Below, piece by piece: positions 52,115 through 61,126 of a stretch of DNA of 61,126 bases. The DNA comes from Spirochaetia bacterium (lineage in GTDB: Bacteria; Spirochaetota; Spirochaetia; Treponematales; Treponemataceae), in contig JALELH010000123.1 in the NCBI GenBank assembly GCA_022768865.1, positions 1 to 61,126 of the forward strand, written 5' to 3'. The notes under the pieces are model-generated. The model saw nothing but the letters and a program-made list of their open reading frames with translations, searched no databases and was not told the DNA's origin. Position 1 is the first letter of the stretch, and every line of letters begins with the position of its first letter. The position numbers were made by a program, and so were the translations under genes.

Positions 52115-54706
52115 ATGGCAGATGAAACACCGGTTATTACTCAATACCGTAACATTAAGGCTCAGTATCCTGAGGATGTTCTTTTTTTCAGGCTTGGTGA
52201 TTTTTATGAAATGTTCAATGAAGATGCCGTTGAAGTTTCACGTCTTTTAAATCTTACCCTTACGCACAAGGCAGAAAACCCCATGTGCGGTATTCCTTAT
52301 CATGCGTCAAAAATCTATATAGCACGTCTTTTACGTTTAGGCAAAAGAATTGCCATTGCAGAACAGATTGGTGAAATTGCAAAAAAGGGCCTTACGGAAA
52401 GAAAGGTTGTAGAAGTAATTACGCCGGGCACTGCAACAGAAAGCGAATATCTTGAAGGCAATGCAAATAATTTTCTTGCATGCCTTTGCGTGGAAAAATC
52501 TCAGACAGGCCTTGCATACGTTGACGTTACCACAGGGGAATTCCGTGCCACAAGTTTTACTGAAAAAACATTAAAGGAAAATCTTGCAAAGGAACTTGGC
52601 AGGTGTTCGCCGCGGGAAATTATTCTTCCTGAATCTTTAAGGAATAATTGCGATGTAAACCTTGTTTTGGAAAGCCTTTCAATTTCTTCTGTTTCCTATT
52701 ATCCTGACTGGCATTTTAATCCTAAGCAGTGTTATGACCGCCTTGTAAAGCATTTTAAAACCGTAAATCTAAATTCCTTTTCTTTATATGAAACCAGTGC
52801 AGAAGTTGCTCCGGCAGGGTTTCTTTTAGATTACATTTTAAAAACAACTAATTCTGAATCTGACCACATAAAGGGGATAACTGTCTATAAAGATTCTGAA
52901 TTTGTAATCATGGATGATTCTTCCAGACGCAATCTTGAAATAACTGCTAATATACGCGATGGTTCAATTCAGTATACTTTGCTTGAATGCGTAAACAATG
53001 CAAAAACTGCCATGGGCGGCCGATTAATCCGGGACTGGCTTTCTTTTCCTTTAACGGATGAAAAAGAAATTGTTGCACGCCAGAATAAGGTTCAGCTTTT
53101 TACGGACAATGTTTCTTTTTTAAGAAAAGTTCGTGAACTTCTCGACGGCATTCTTGATATTGAACGTCTTGCCGGCAGAATTGCCATGGATCGTGCCCAC
53201 GCAAAAGATTTACAGGCATTAAAAAATTCTATTAACATCTGGCTTAAGGCAAAAGGTGCCCTTGAAGAAAAAGGTTTTAATTTTAATGATTCTGAAGATG
53301 CAAAAAAGATTGCTTCCCTTATAGAAAATTCCATTGACGATGATCCTGCTACAGTTTTTACGGAAGGAAGGATTATTAAGGAAGGCTGGTCTAAAGAACT
53401 TGATGACTGGAAAAACATTCAGCGCAATTTCAATAAAATTCTTGAAGAGTATGCAGAAGAAGAAAGGCATCAGACTGGAATTCAGAATCTAAAAATAAAA
53501 AATACAGGCAACCTTGGATATTTTATAGAAGTTTCAAAAGGCAAGCTGGATAAAGTTCCTTCCCATTTTATAATGAAAAGAACCCTTGTAAATGCAGACA
53601 GATATACAACGGAACGCCTTCAGCAGCTGGAAGATAAATTAAATGAATCCGGCTCAAAAATACTGGAACTTGAGCATAGCCTTTTTATAGAAGTAAGAAA
53701 CGAACTTAAAAAATATGTATCTTACCTTCAGCAGACGGCACAGGAAATTGCCTACGTTGATGTTACAAGTTCTTTTGCAGATGCTTCCATTACCCATAAC
53801 TGGGTGCGTCCGGAAATTTTAAAAGACAGCAGGGAATTTTTTGTTCAGGAAGGACGTCATCCCGTTGTTGAACAGCATCTTCCGAAAGGTGAATTTGTTC
53901 CAAATAATCTAAGCCTTTATTCCGGTGATGAAAATAAAACTTTTGCCCTGATTACAGGCCCGAATATGGCAGGTAAAAGTACCTTTTTGCGTCAGAATGC
54001 ACTGATTGCCCTGCTTGCCCAGACAGGATGTTTTGTTCCTGCTAAAGCGGCACGCCTTGGCATTATAGACAGGATTTTTTGCCGTGTTGGTGCAAGCGAT
54101 AATCTTGCAAAAGGCGAATCTACATTCCTTGTAGAAATGACGGAAACTGCAAGAATTTTAAGAAGTGCTACAGAAAAATCCCTTGTAATCATGGACGAAG
54201 TAGGGCGCGGAACAAGCACTGAAGACGGACTTTCCATTGCCTGGGCCGTAAGTGAGCATTTAATTAATTCCTTAAAATGCAAGACTTTGTTTGCCACCCA
54301 TTACCATGAACTTACTCGTCTTGAACACAGTTCCATAAAGCAGCTTTGCATGGCTGTAAGTCAGAACGGCAATGATATTGTTTTCCTTAGAAAAGTAATA
54401 GAAGGTGCAAGCCAGAACAGCTACGGCATTCATGTTGCACGCCTTGCTGGAATTCCTGCTCAGGTTATTAACCGTGCACAGGAAATTCTTGATAAAATAC
54501 AAGGAGAAGCAGGGCAGACAGCCGCTGTAATAGAAACAAAACAGAATGCTGCTCCTGAAAAAAGACCACCTACTTTTGCCGGCGGACTTTTCAGCGAAGA
54601 AGAAATGGTAATAAATGAAATACTTTCCATGGACTTAGACAATATGACGCCTATGGCTGCACTTCAGTCTATTTCCAGATGGAAAAATTCTTTAGACGGT
54701 CGTTAA
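52115..54706 (+). CDS. mutS: DNA mismatch repair protein MutS
   Basis: An 863-residue mismatch-recognition ATPase. The mismatch-binding motif is FFRLGDFYEMFNEDA near 24-38 (Phe-x-Glu present as FYEM), Walker A is GPNMAGKST near 615-623, Walker B is VIMDEVGRGTS, and the switch His lies in TLFATHYHEL. Five bases after skp; AGGAT lies inside skp. Full length. Confidence 0.97.
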   Translation: MADETPVITQYRNIKAQYPEDVLFFRLGDFYEMFNEDAVEVSRLLNLTLTHKAENPMCGIPYHASKIYIARLLRLGKRIAIAEQIGEIAKKGLTERKVVEVITPGTATESEYLEGNANNFLACLCVEKSQTGLAYVDVTTGEFRATSFTEKTLKENLAKELGRCSPREIILPESLRNNCDVNLVLESLSISSVSYYPDWHFNPKQCYDRLVKHFKTVNLNSFSLYETSAEVAPAGFLLDYILKTTNSESDHIKGITVYKDSEFVIMDDSSRRNLEITANIRDGSIQYTLLECVNNAKTAMGGRLIRDWLSFPLTDEKEIVARQNKVQLFTDNVSFLRKVRELLDGILDIERLAGRIAMDRAHAKDLQALKNSINIWLKAKGALEEKGFNFNDSEDAKKIASLIENSIDDDPATVFTEGRIIKEGWSKELDDWKNIQRNFNKILEEYAEEERHQTGIQNLKIKNTGNLGYFIEVSKGKLDKVPSHFIMKRTLVNADRYTTERLQQLEDKLNESGSKILELEHSLFIEVRNELKKYVSYLQQTAQEIAYVDVTSSFADASITHNWVRPEILKDSREFFVQEGRHPVVEQHLPKGEFVPNNLSLYSGDENKTFALITGPNMAGKSTFLRQNALIALLAQTGCFVPAKAARLGIIDRIFCRVGASDNLAKGESTFLVEMTETARILRSATEKSLVIMDEVGRGTSTEDGLSIAWAVSEHLINSLKCKTLFATHYHELTRLEHSSIKQLCMAVSQNGNDIVFLRKVIEGASQNSYGIHVARLAGIPAQVINRAQEILDKIQGEAGQTAAVIETKQNAAPEKRPPTFAGGLFSEEEMVINEILSMDLDNMTPMAALQSISRWKNSLDGR

Positions 54707-54760
54707 TTTTTTTGAAAAAATAACTTTTTGAATATTTTGCATTTAATAATTTTTATTGGA

Positions 54761-54854
54761 TAGACGCCGTAGGCAGGTTCAGGAATGAAAAAAAATCTGC
54801 ACAAACGTAGTGCGAAAGCCTTTTTTCAGGCCTGGTTCTGCCGAGAGGTGTCTA
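54761..54854. repeat. Imperfect palindromic intergenic element, copy D
   Basis: 94 bp, the reverse complement of the 198-290 element at about 90% identity by eye, with about six differences and one indel. Ends TAGAC/GTCTA and the central GCAC-TACGTTT-GTGC hairpin are kept. It lies in the mutS-comF gap (54707-54937), which is otherwise AT-rich and non-coding. Confidence 0.85.
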
Positions 54855-54926
54855 GTTGTAAATACTAATATTTTTATAACTAAATTTTATTCCATAAAAA
54901 GTGCATTTTATTTTTTTTATTTAAAA

Positions 54927-54932
54927 TAATAT
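54927..54932 (+). promoter_or_regulatory. -10 element of comF, predicted leaderless
   Basis: TAATAT ends five bases before the comF ATG (54938). No Shine-Dalgarno; the AGG in the gap is too close to the ATG. No clear -35. Confidence 0.4.
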
Positions 54933-54937
54933 AGGTA

Positions 54938-55714
54938 ATGACAAATGTAATTATAAAATTCAGTAGATTTACTTTTATTATTAAAGACTATCTTAGGCTT
55001 TTGCTTAACTGGGCTTTCGGCAGCGGCTGCTGTATTGTCTGTGGTAAAGAAACCGTCTACGGTGATATCTGCAAAAAATGCAGGCAGGAACTTTTGTTAA
55101 AGGCAAAAGAAACTTCAAGCCTTGAACGCTGTTCAGTATGCGGAAAAATACTTTTAAGCGAAAATAATATCTGCATGGACTGCAGGAAAGAAAGGATAAT
55201 ATTTTCCTGTGATAAAGTGTTTTCAATTTTTCCATACAGGCTATGGGCAAAAAACTTAATGTTCCAGTGGAAAATGCTTGAACGAAGGGGACTTTCGCCA
55301 TTTATTGCAATGTTATGCAGTAACGCCATAAAAACACAATTTGGAACTGAATGTCATTTTATTGTGCCAGTTCCGCCAAGAAACGGGAAAATAAGGAAAA
55401 AAGGCTGGGATCAGATAGATGAACTTTGCAGATATTTAGAAACAAATTACGGTTATAAAATCCTTAAGCTGTTAAAAAGAAAAGGAAATATCCAGCAGAA
55501 AAAACTTGCAAGAAAGGAAAGGCTTGAAAATTCAGCAGAAAAATACAGCCTTTCTGAAAAAGCATTAAAATTAAAACGTGAAAATTTGCCGCAGCGTGTT
55601 ATACTTATAGATGACGTAATGACAACGGGTATAACCGTTGAAAGTTGTGCAAAAGCGTTAAAATCCCTTGGAATAAAAAAAGTGGATGCTTTGACTGTTT
55701 TTATAGTGGACTAG
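54938..55714 (+). CDS. comF: ComF-family phosphoribosyltransferase-like protein
   Basis: A 258-residue protein. A double zinc-finger region (CCIVCGKETVYGDICKKC, then CSVCGK and CMDC) fills residues 31-88, and the PRTase motif RVILIDDVMTTGITVESC lies near 216-233. ComF homologues take part in DNA uptake in competent bacteria; in others the role is unclear. Stands alone. Confidence 0.87.
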   Translation: MTNVIIKFSRFTFIIKDYLRLLLNWAFGSGCCIVCGKETVYGDICKKCRQELLLKAKETSSLERCSVCGKILLSENNICMDCRKERIIFSCDKVFSIFPYRLWAKNLMFQWKMLERRGLSPFIAMLCSNAIKTQFGTECHFIVPVPPRNGKIRKKGWDQIDELCRYLETNYGYKILKLLKRKGNIQQKKLARKERLENSAEKYSLSEKALKLKRENLPQRVILIDDVMTTGITVESCAKALKSLGIKKVDALTVFIVD

Positions 55715-55777
55715 ACGCTTTTTATGAATTAAAATTGAATAGATAATATAAGATTGCATTATTTACAGGAGTTTGAA

Positions 55778-56266
55778 ATGGCAGAAGAAGAAACATCATT
55801 TCAGCTTGTTACATTCCAGCTTGGGGATGAATTATACGGCGTAGATATTATGGATGTTAAGGAAATAGTTAAGACACAGAATGTCCGTCCTATTCCTAAT
55901 GCACCATTCTATGTCGAAGGTATTATAAATCTCCGCGGAGAAGTTATTCCAATCATAAATCTTCACAAGCGCTTCTATCTTAAAAAGATGACGGTTTCCG
56001 ATGATTCAGTTACAGAAGACGACGGCGGATTTATTATTCTTGATATAGAAGGAAATAAAATCGGAATTATCATAGACCGCATTGCACGTGTTATTCCTGT
56101 GGAAAATGGAGATATTAAGCCGCCGCCGCAGATGTTAAGCGGCATTGGCACAGAATATATTCAGGGTGTTGTGCGTCAGGAAAACAGTTACTTAATTATC
56201 CTTGATACACGCAAACTCTTCAGTGCAAAGGAACTCCAGAAAATCCTGGAACCTGATGCTGAATAG
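55778..56266 (+). CDS. cheW: Chemotaxis coupling protein CheW
   Basis: A 162-residue adaptor linking chemoreceptors to CheA. It begins LVTFQLGDELYGVDIMDVKE and has VEGIINLRGEVIPIINLHKR, the hallmark segment. ATG 55778 is set by ACAGGAG; an upstream in-frame ATG would include that ribosome site. A clean terminator follows. Confidence 0.95.
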   Translation: MAEEETSFQLVTFQLGDELYGVDIMDVKEIVKTQNVRPIPNAPFYVEGIINLRGEVIPIINLHKRFYLKKMTVSDDSVTEDDGGFIILDIEGNKIGIIIDRIARVIPVENGDIKPPPQMLSGIGTEYIQGVVRQENSYLIILDTRKLFSAKELQKILEPDAE

Positions 56267-56280
56267 GTCTTTGCCTTATG

Positions 56281-56312
56281 ATTCCCGATGTTGCAAATCG
56301 GGAATTTTCTTT
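56281..56312 (+). terminator. cheW terminator
   Basis: ATTCCCGAT (56281-56289) and ATCGGGAAT (56297-56305) with TTTCTTT after. A TATAAT for the next gene lies just beyond, near 56312. Confidence 0.75.
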
Positions 56313-56383
56313 ATAATATGCTCTAATTGGTCTCTGCCATAATAAATAATTCCCGTTTTGATTTTAAAAAGGAAAAGTAAAAA

Positions 56384-57490
56384 ATGATTCATACTTATAG
56401 TCCTACTATCCGGCGTAAAGAAATGGAAGCAGTCCTTACCTGCATGGTTGATGAAAAAATCGGCCCGGGCGATATGAACGCAAAGCTGATTCAGACTGCA
56501 AAAGAACTTATAGGTTTTGATGGTGCCGTTGCCCTGCGCAGCCCTGCCATTGCCCTTGAATATATTCTTAAAGCACTTGATTTGCCAAAGGAAAGTGCAG
56601 TTATTTTCAGTGCCCTTGCTCCGTCATATCAGGTTCTTACAGTTGAACGTCTTGGATATAAAACTCTTTTTGCAGATGTTGCAGAAGAAACAGGACTTGT
56701 AACTGTAGAATCAGTCCAGAATTGCATAAAGGACGGCGGACGCCTTCTTATTCTTGCAGAATCTATGGGTGTTCTTCCTGATATTAAATCTTTCCTTGAA
56801 CTTGGAATTCCTGTTGTAGAAGATATTTCCCAGTCTGCACTGGCTGCCTATCCTTTTGACGAAGCCGATGCTCCTAAAAAAACAGCTGCAAAGCCCGCTT
56901 CTGCAGAAGAACAGAAAACAGAAGAAGAAGTTATGGGCAGAAAAGCCGGAATGTACGGAACCTATGCAATTCTTGGCATGGAAGAAAAAGACATAATAAC
57001 TGCAGGCGGCGGTGCCCTTTTAATTGCTCCAAACAGAAAAGAATGGACTGTATTAAAGCATATTGCAGAAGAATCTCCTTTTACAGATGTAATGACTGAT
57101 ATGAACGCTGCCCTTGCTTACGTAGAATTCAAGGAATTTGCCCGCAACGAAAAAATAAGGCAGGAACTTTATGCATTGTATTCAAGGGCAATAATGTCCG
57201 GACGTCATAAGACTTACGTCCGTGCAGAAGGAAAGGGGTCTACAATCTATTCTTTTCCTCTTGTTTTAAATTCCGGTTTTAAAGATGCAAAGGCCTATGC
57301 ACAAAAGAAAAATATAGAAATACGCCAGGCTTATGAAGACACGATTATGGCATTAAGGCAGCAGGAAATTTCTAAAAAATGTATCTGTGCCAATTCCCTC
57401 TATTTGCGGTGTGCCGTGTTCCCCCTTTATCCAAGGCTCGGGCAGAAGGATGCACAGCAGATTATAAAAGTATTGTCTTCAATGCTTTAA
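56384..57490 (+). CDS. DegT/DnrJ/EryC1/StrS-family PLP-fold protein
   Basis: A 368-residue protein of the fold-type I sugar-aminotransferase group. VVEDISQSALAA (near 145-156) matches the family's VIEDAAQ segment, and EEKDIITAGGGALLI (near 203-217) carries the lysine before the GG(G) loop. A 25-residue Ala/Lys/Glu-rich insert (KKTAAKPASAEEQKTEEE) interrupts the domain just before it. Substrate unknown; sugar modification of glycans or flagellin is possible. Shine-Dalgarno AAGGAA. Confidence 0.8.
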   Translation: MIHTYSPTIRRKEMEAVLTCMVDEKIGPGDMNAKLIQTAKELIGFDGAVALRSPAIALEYILKALDLPKESAVIFSALAPSYQVLTVERLGYKTLFADVAEETGLVTVESVQNCIKDGGRLLILAESMGVLPDIKSFLELGIPVVEDISQSALAAYPFDEADAPKKTAAKPASAEEQKTEEEVMGRKAGMYGTYAILGMEEKDIITAGGGALLIAPNRKEWTVLKHIAEESPFTDVMTDMNAALAYVEFKEFARNEKIRQELYALYSRAIMSGRHKTYVRAEGKGSTIYSFPLVLNSGFKDAKAYAQKKNIEIRQAYEDTIMALRQQEISKKCICANSLYLRCAVFPLYPRLGQKDAQQIIKVLSSML

Positions 57491-57511
57491 TTTGTGCAGG
57501 AACTAAAATCA

Positions 57512-58369
57512 ATGAAAAAGTGCCTTATCGTTTCCAATTCATTTAAAACTGACGCAGAACGCCTTAGTAAGGAAATATCCTGTTTCCTTACAGAAAGGAA
57601 AATATCTGTTTCAGTTTTTGACTACAACGGAAAGGATGCTTACAATCATAAACCTTTAGCAGTTGATTTTTACGGATACGATTTTGTCGTTACTTTAGGC
57701 GGAGACGGTACTGTTCTTTTTGCAGGAAGAGGCTGCGCTCCCTTAAATATACCTGTTTTCCCCGTGAACCTTGGGGAATTTGGTTTTCTTGCATCTGTTT
57801 CAAAAGATGAATGGAAAGAGGAACTTGAAAAATTCCTTTTAGGTAAAAGTTTCATAAGCGAAAGAAACCTTGTAAAGTGCGAAGTCATAAGAAACGGTGC
57901 AACTGTTTTTTCTTGTTCCGGCCTTAACGACTGTGTAATTTCTTCATGCCCTTCTTCAAGGCTTGTCAATTTAAGGGTTGCATACAATCATGCATTGCTT
58001 GGTCCTTTCAAGGCAAACGGAATAATAGTTTCAACGCCAACTGGTTCTACGGCATATTCTGCTGCGGCAGGTGGTCCTATTGTAGAGCCTTCTATTCCCG
58101 CCCTTGTATTAACGCCTGTAAGTTCCTTCAGCCTTTCTGCACGTCCCCTGGTTTTTGGAAAACACGGGGAACTTGTAATTACTGTTTTAGATTCCCGTGC
58201 AGATGTGGCACTGGATTGCGACGGTCAGATAAGTTTTAATCTTAAAAAAGATGATGTTATTATTCTTGGAATTCCTGAATTTACGGCAAGGCTTGTAGGC
58301 TCAACCCAGGAAAAATTTTATGCTGCATTGCAAAGCAAGTTAAACTGGTCAGGAGGTCCCCGTGCTTGA
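57512..58369 (+). CDS. nadK: NAD kinase
   Basis: A 285-residue enzyme making NADP from NAD. The signature GGDGT is in VVTLGGDGTVLFAGR, followed by NLGEFGFLA, GLNDCVI and STPTGSTAYSAAAGGPIV. ATG 57512 follows AGGAA at nine bases; an upstream in-frame GTG (57494) is less likely. It overlaps recN by 8 bp. Confidence 0.95.
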   Translation: MKKCLIVSNSFKTDAERLSKEISCFLTERKISVSVFDYNGKDAYNHKPLAVDFYGYDFVVTLGGDGTVLFAGRGCAPLNIPVFPVNLGEFGFLASVSKDEWKEELEKFLLGKSFISERNLVKCEVIRNGATVFSCSGLNDCVISSCPSSRLVNLRVAYNHALLGPFKANGIIVSTPTGSTAYSAAAGGPIVEPSIPALVLTPVSSFSLSARPLVFGKHGELVITVLDSRADVALDCDGQISFNLKKDDVIILGIPEFTARLVGSTQEKFYAALQSKLNWSGGPRA

Positions 58370-60065
58370 AGAACTTGATATAAAGAATTTTGCACTTATA
58401 GATTCTGCTCATGTTGAATTTAATAAAGGTTTTACCGTATTAAGCGGTGAAACTGGTGCCGGTAAATCCATACTTATCGGAAGCCTTGCTTTTTTGCTTG
58501 GCGGCAAGGCAAGTGCAGAACAGATAAGGACAGGCATGCACGAAGCACAGGTTTCAGGTTCCTTTTTTCTTGAATCAAAAGAAGCCTTTACCTGGCTTGA
58601 AGAACACGGAATAGAAGCTGAAGATGACAGGATTCTTTTGCGCCGACTTATACGCGATACAGGAAAATCTTCTGCATGGATAGGCGGTGTTCCTGTAACA
58701 AGGGCAGACCTTGCTTCTTTTGCAGATTTTCTAGTAGACATTCACGGCCAGCACGAACAGCAGTCTTTAATGAAAGTTGCAGACCACAGACGCTACCTGG
58801 ACATTTATGCCGATGTTGTAGATGAAGTAAAGGCTTTTTCTGAACTTTACAATCGTCTTGTAGAAAAACGCAAGGTTTTAGATTCCCTTAACAGCAACGA
58901 AGCAGAGCGTGCAGAAAAAATAGACATGCTTACCTTTGCCATCGGAGAAATTTCAGATGCAAAGCTAAAGCCAAACGAAGACGAAGAACTTGAAGCAGAA
59001 GAATCAAAACTTACGTCTTTTGAAAAACTTTACTCTGATATAGAAGAAATAAACAGTGCTTTTGAAGGAGACGACAACGGCAGCGGAATAATTTCCTTAT
59101 TTAAAAGAATTACAGGAACAGCATCTAAAACAGTAGAACTTGATAAGAACCTGGAAGGTTTGGAAAGCCGCCTTCAGTCTGCATTTTATGAAGTTGACGA
59201 CATTGCATCAGAATTCAGGAAATATAAAAATTCCCTTGTATTTGATCCGGAACGCCTTGTTCAGGTGCAGGAACGCCTTGATTTAATCTATAAACTGAAG
59301 AAAAAGTATGCAGGCGGTGTAAACGGCACTGTTGCAGACATTGCACTTTATCTGGAAAAAGCACAGAAGCAGCTGGAACAGCTTACGGGCAGCTGTGCAG
59401 ACAAAAGTCAGCTTGAACAGGAAATCAGGGAACTTGAAAAGAAAGTTTATACTGCCGCAAAAGCCCTGTCAGAAAAAAGAAAAAAGGCATCAGAAAAAAT
59501 GTCTGTTGCCGTAGAAGAAATACTTGCTAAACTTGGCATGAAGGAAACAAAATTCCGTGTAAACCTTACGGAAAAAGAAGGCAATCAGGTAGAGCAGAAG
59601 TGCGGTCCATACGGCATGGATAACATTGAATTCTTAATAAGCGCAAACCCGGGGTCTCCGCTTTTACCCCTTGCTAAAATTGCATCGGGCGGTGAACTTA
59701 GCCGCGTAATGCTTGCCTTAAAGACAATTTTAAGTGCTGCAGATCTGGCAGGAACTTTAGTCTTTGATGAAATAGATACAGGCATTGGCGGTGAAGTTGC
59801 AGTTTCCCTTGGAGACCACATGAAAAAGCTTTCTGCAAAAAAACAGATACTGTGCATAACTCATCTTGCAAGCATTGCTGTTTATGCCGATAATCAGTTA
59901 AAGATACAGAAAGGTGTTGAAGGAAATACAACAGCAACAAATGTATTTCCTATAAGCGGTCAGGAACGTGTCCGTGAAATTGCAAGAATGCTTTCCGGAG
60001 ACAGCGTTTCCCAGGCTTCCCTTGAACATGCTGCATCAATGTTACAGCAGCATTCAAGCCTTTAA
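58362..60065 (+). CDS. recN: DNA repair protein RecN
   Basis: A 567-residue SMC-like ATPase for double-strand-break repair. Walker A is LSGETGAGKSIL near 28-39, a Q-loop-like DIHGQHEQQSL is near 127, a long coiled coil fills the middle, the signature is KIASGGELSRVMLALK, and Walker B is VFDEIDTGIGG. The GTG start overlaps the nadK stop, with AGGAGG just upstream. Confidence 0.95.
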   Translation: MLEELDIKNFALIDSAHVEFNKGFTVLSGETGAGKSILIGSLAFLLGGKASAEQIRTGMHEAQVSGSFFLESKEAFTWLEEHGIEAEDDRILLRRLIRDTGKSSAWIGGVPVTRADLASFADFLVDIHGQHEQQSLMKVADHRRYLDIYADVVDEVKAFSELYNRLVEKRKVLDSLNSNEAERAEKIDMLTFAIGEISDAKLKPNEDEELEAEESKLTSFEKLYSDIEEINSAFEGDDNGSGIISLFKRITGTASKTVELDKNLEGLESRLQSAFYEVDDIASEFRKYKNSLVFDPERLVQVQERLDLIYKLKKKYAGGVNGTVADIALYLEKAQKQLEQLTGSCADKSQLEQEIRELEKKVYTAAKALSEKRKKASEKMSVAVEEILAKLGMKETKFRVNLTEKEGNQVEQKCGPYGMDNIEFLISANPGSPLLPLAKIASGGELSRVMLALKTILSAADLAGTLVFDEIDTGIGGEVAVSLGDHMKKLSAKKQILCITHLASIAVYADNQLKIQKGVEGNTTATNVFPISGQERVREIARMLSGDSVSQASLEHAASMLQQHSSL

Positions 60066-60121
60066 AAATTTGCAAAACAGTGTTAGAATTTCAGCAAGGA
60101 TAAGTTTAACAGGAGAAAGAT

Positions 60122-60922
60122 ATGGCAGTTTCAGAAGAAGCACGTAACGAATTTAAAGAAAGAATTCAGCCGCTAAAAGAACATATTAATACTCTGGTTA
60201 ATAAAGACAAGGCAGAATCCCTTGCTTTAAGGAATCAGAAAGAGGGCGTTGAATTTAAAAAAATTGCCCTTGCTGAACAGATGATTTACCTTGCAACAGT
60301 TCAGATGAGCATAAATGATGTATCTCTTGAAATGCTTGAAGTAAAAAACAACGATATCCTTAATGATGCCAGAAAATCACTTTACAAGGCAATCATTTAT
60401 CTGGAAGATGTTGTTTCAAACACCGTTGACTGTCCTTATGCAGAAATAGAAGCCAAAATTGCTCCCATTGCAAATTTATCCATAACTAAAAGACTTGAAA
60501 TAATCCGTAAACTTGGCCTTGCCATAGATATGCTTGTAGATGCTTTCGGTGAAAATTCAAAATGGAAAGAATCCTTTGTTGAACTCAGGGGCCGCCATGC
60601 CGTAGTTGCAAAAAACTTTGTAGACATGAAAGAGGCCGTAAAAAATTATTTTGACCATAATTCACCGGTTTATGAAGATACGGTTCTTTACGTCAGGCTG
60701 ATTCGTGAACTTTTGTCTAAGTGTGCCACGGATTACCGCGACCGTTACGAACTTGCAAGCAAACGCGTTGATGACATGCGCATGGCCGTAAACCTTTTGA
60801 TTGCATTGCGCCGCATTGCCATGGTAATGAGCGACAGTGAACAGTCAGAAGAAATAAGGAAAAAGGCCCTTGTCTGGAAGACAAAAATGGAAAGCGATGA
60901 AAAGAAGGGCATTTCTAAATAG
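60122..60922 (+). CDS. Hypothetical helical protein conserved beside recN in treponemes
   Basis: A 266-residue, mainly helical, charged cytosolic protein (MAVSEEARNEFKERIQPLKE at the start). No signal peptide or membrane segment and no recognised catalytic motif. CAGGAG precedes the ATG. The neighbouring order cheW-DegT-nadK-recN-hypothetical matches what I recall for treponemes, so the gene is probably core but uncharacterised. Confidence 0.75.
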   Translation: MAVSEEARNEFKERIQPLKEHINTLVNKDKAESLALRNQKEGVEFKKIALAEQMIYLATVQMSINDVSLEMLEVKNNDILNDARKSLYKAIIYLEDVVSNTVDCPYAEIEAKIAPIANLSITKRLEIIRKLGLAIDMLVDAFGENSKWKESFVELRGRHAVVAKNFVDMKEAVKNYFDHNSPVYEDTVLYVRLIRELLSKCATDYRDRYELASKRVDDMRMAVNLLIALRRIAMVMSDSEQSEEIRKKALVWKTKMESDEKKGISK

Positions 60923-60928
60923 GCAGCT

Positions 60929-61126
60929 ATGAACAAAAAGTTTATCCTTAAAATCTTTGAAGCCTTTTCTATAGAACGATGGAACGACCTTGTGCGTCCT
61001 TTTGAAATCATAGAAATGGACAAGCATGCAGAAAAATGTGTAGTTGCCTACATCATTGCAAAATACGAAGAAAACCGCGGTGCAAAAATAGACTGGCAGT
61101 GGCTTATTTATGCAAGCCTTTTTGAT
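60929..61126 (+). CDS. Partial hypothetical protein, 5' end
   Basis: 66 codons are in the window (MNKKFILKIFEAFSIERWND at the start). The segment DKHAEKCVVAYIIAKYEE is reminiscent of an HD-superfamily first helix, but the rest is outside the window, so this is only a suggestion. It starts six bases after the previous stop and is probably cotranscribed. Confidence 0.65.
   Translation, partial: MNKKFILKIFEAFSIERWNDLVRPFEIIEMDKHAEKCVVAYIIAKYEENRGAKIDWQWLIYASLFD

Overview
The window looks like a chromosomal segment of a Treponema-type spirochaete. The evidence is a flgB-flgC-fliE-fliF-fliG-fliH-fliI-fliJ motility operon followed by tamB-bamA-skp-mutS, an archaeal-type class I lysyl-tRNA synthetase, HU/DUF4469 proteins, and a cheW-DegT-nadK-recN block arranged as in treponemes. 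Composition is AT-rich. I found no rRNA, tRNA or CRISPR array. Species assignment is inference; a gut, rumen or oral Treponema is likely.

Layout. 1-8.9 kb: a partial minus-strand gene; a glycine riboswitch driving an alanine/glycine:sodium symporter; era; glycogen breakdown genes glgX and glgP; a small membrane protein. 9.0-13.0 kb: grpE-dnaK-dnaJ. 13.1-17.9 kb: a partner-switching operon with two SpoIIE-type phosphatases (the second with degraded metal ligands), a STAS anti-anti-sigma protein and a VanY-like lipoprotein. 17.9-22.1 kb: lysS, pta and ilvE.

22.2-35.3 kb is an accessory island. It holds two XRE regulators flanking a tandem array of GGGAGA-N3-TCTCCC palindromes, a type III restriction-modification locus whose mod gene is broken by one extra base while res is intact, an XRE/ImmA pair, an orphan polymorphic-toxin tail with a candidate immunity gene, a DUF4417 protein, two HU/DUF4469 paralogues separated by unknown small genes, and a four-gene minus-strand operon with DUF4160 and an Rpn-like fragment.

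35.4-44.5 kb: a periplasmic helical protein, then the flagellar export/MS-ring/C-ring operon. Between fliF and fliG lies an extra 131-residue protein that joins a FliG_N-like start to a copy of the FliF C-terminal tail; I regard this as the most interesting gene here. 44.6-54.7 kb: outer-membrane biogenesis (tamB, bamA, skp) and mutS. 54.9-61.1 kb: comF, cheW, a DegT-fold protein, nadK, recN, a spirochaete hypothetical and a partial gene.

Two patterns run across the window. First, many genes have no Shine-Dalgarno sequence and place their ATG/GTG 5-10 nt after a good -10 hexamer, predicting leaderless transcripts. The cleanest are the minus-strand starts at 34555 and 22636, each with -35, N17, -10, N6, ATG. 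Second, imperfect palindromic elements of 90-150 bp sit in intergenic gaps; the copies at 198-290 and 54761-54854 are near-identical and inverted, and 20771-20918 is a relative.
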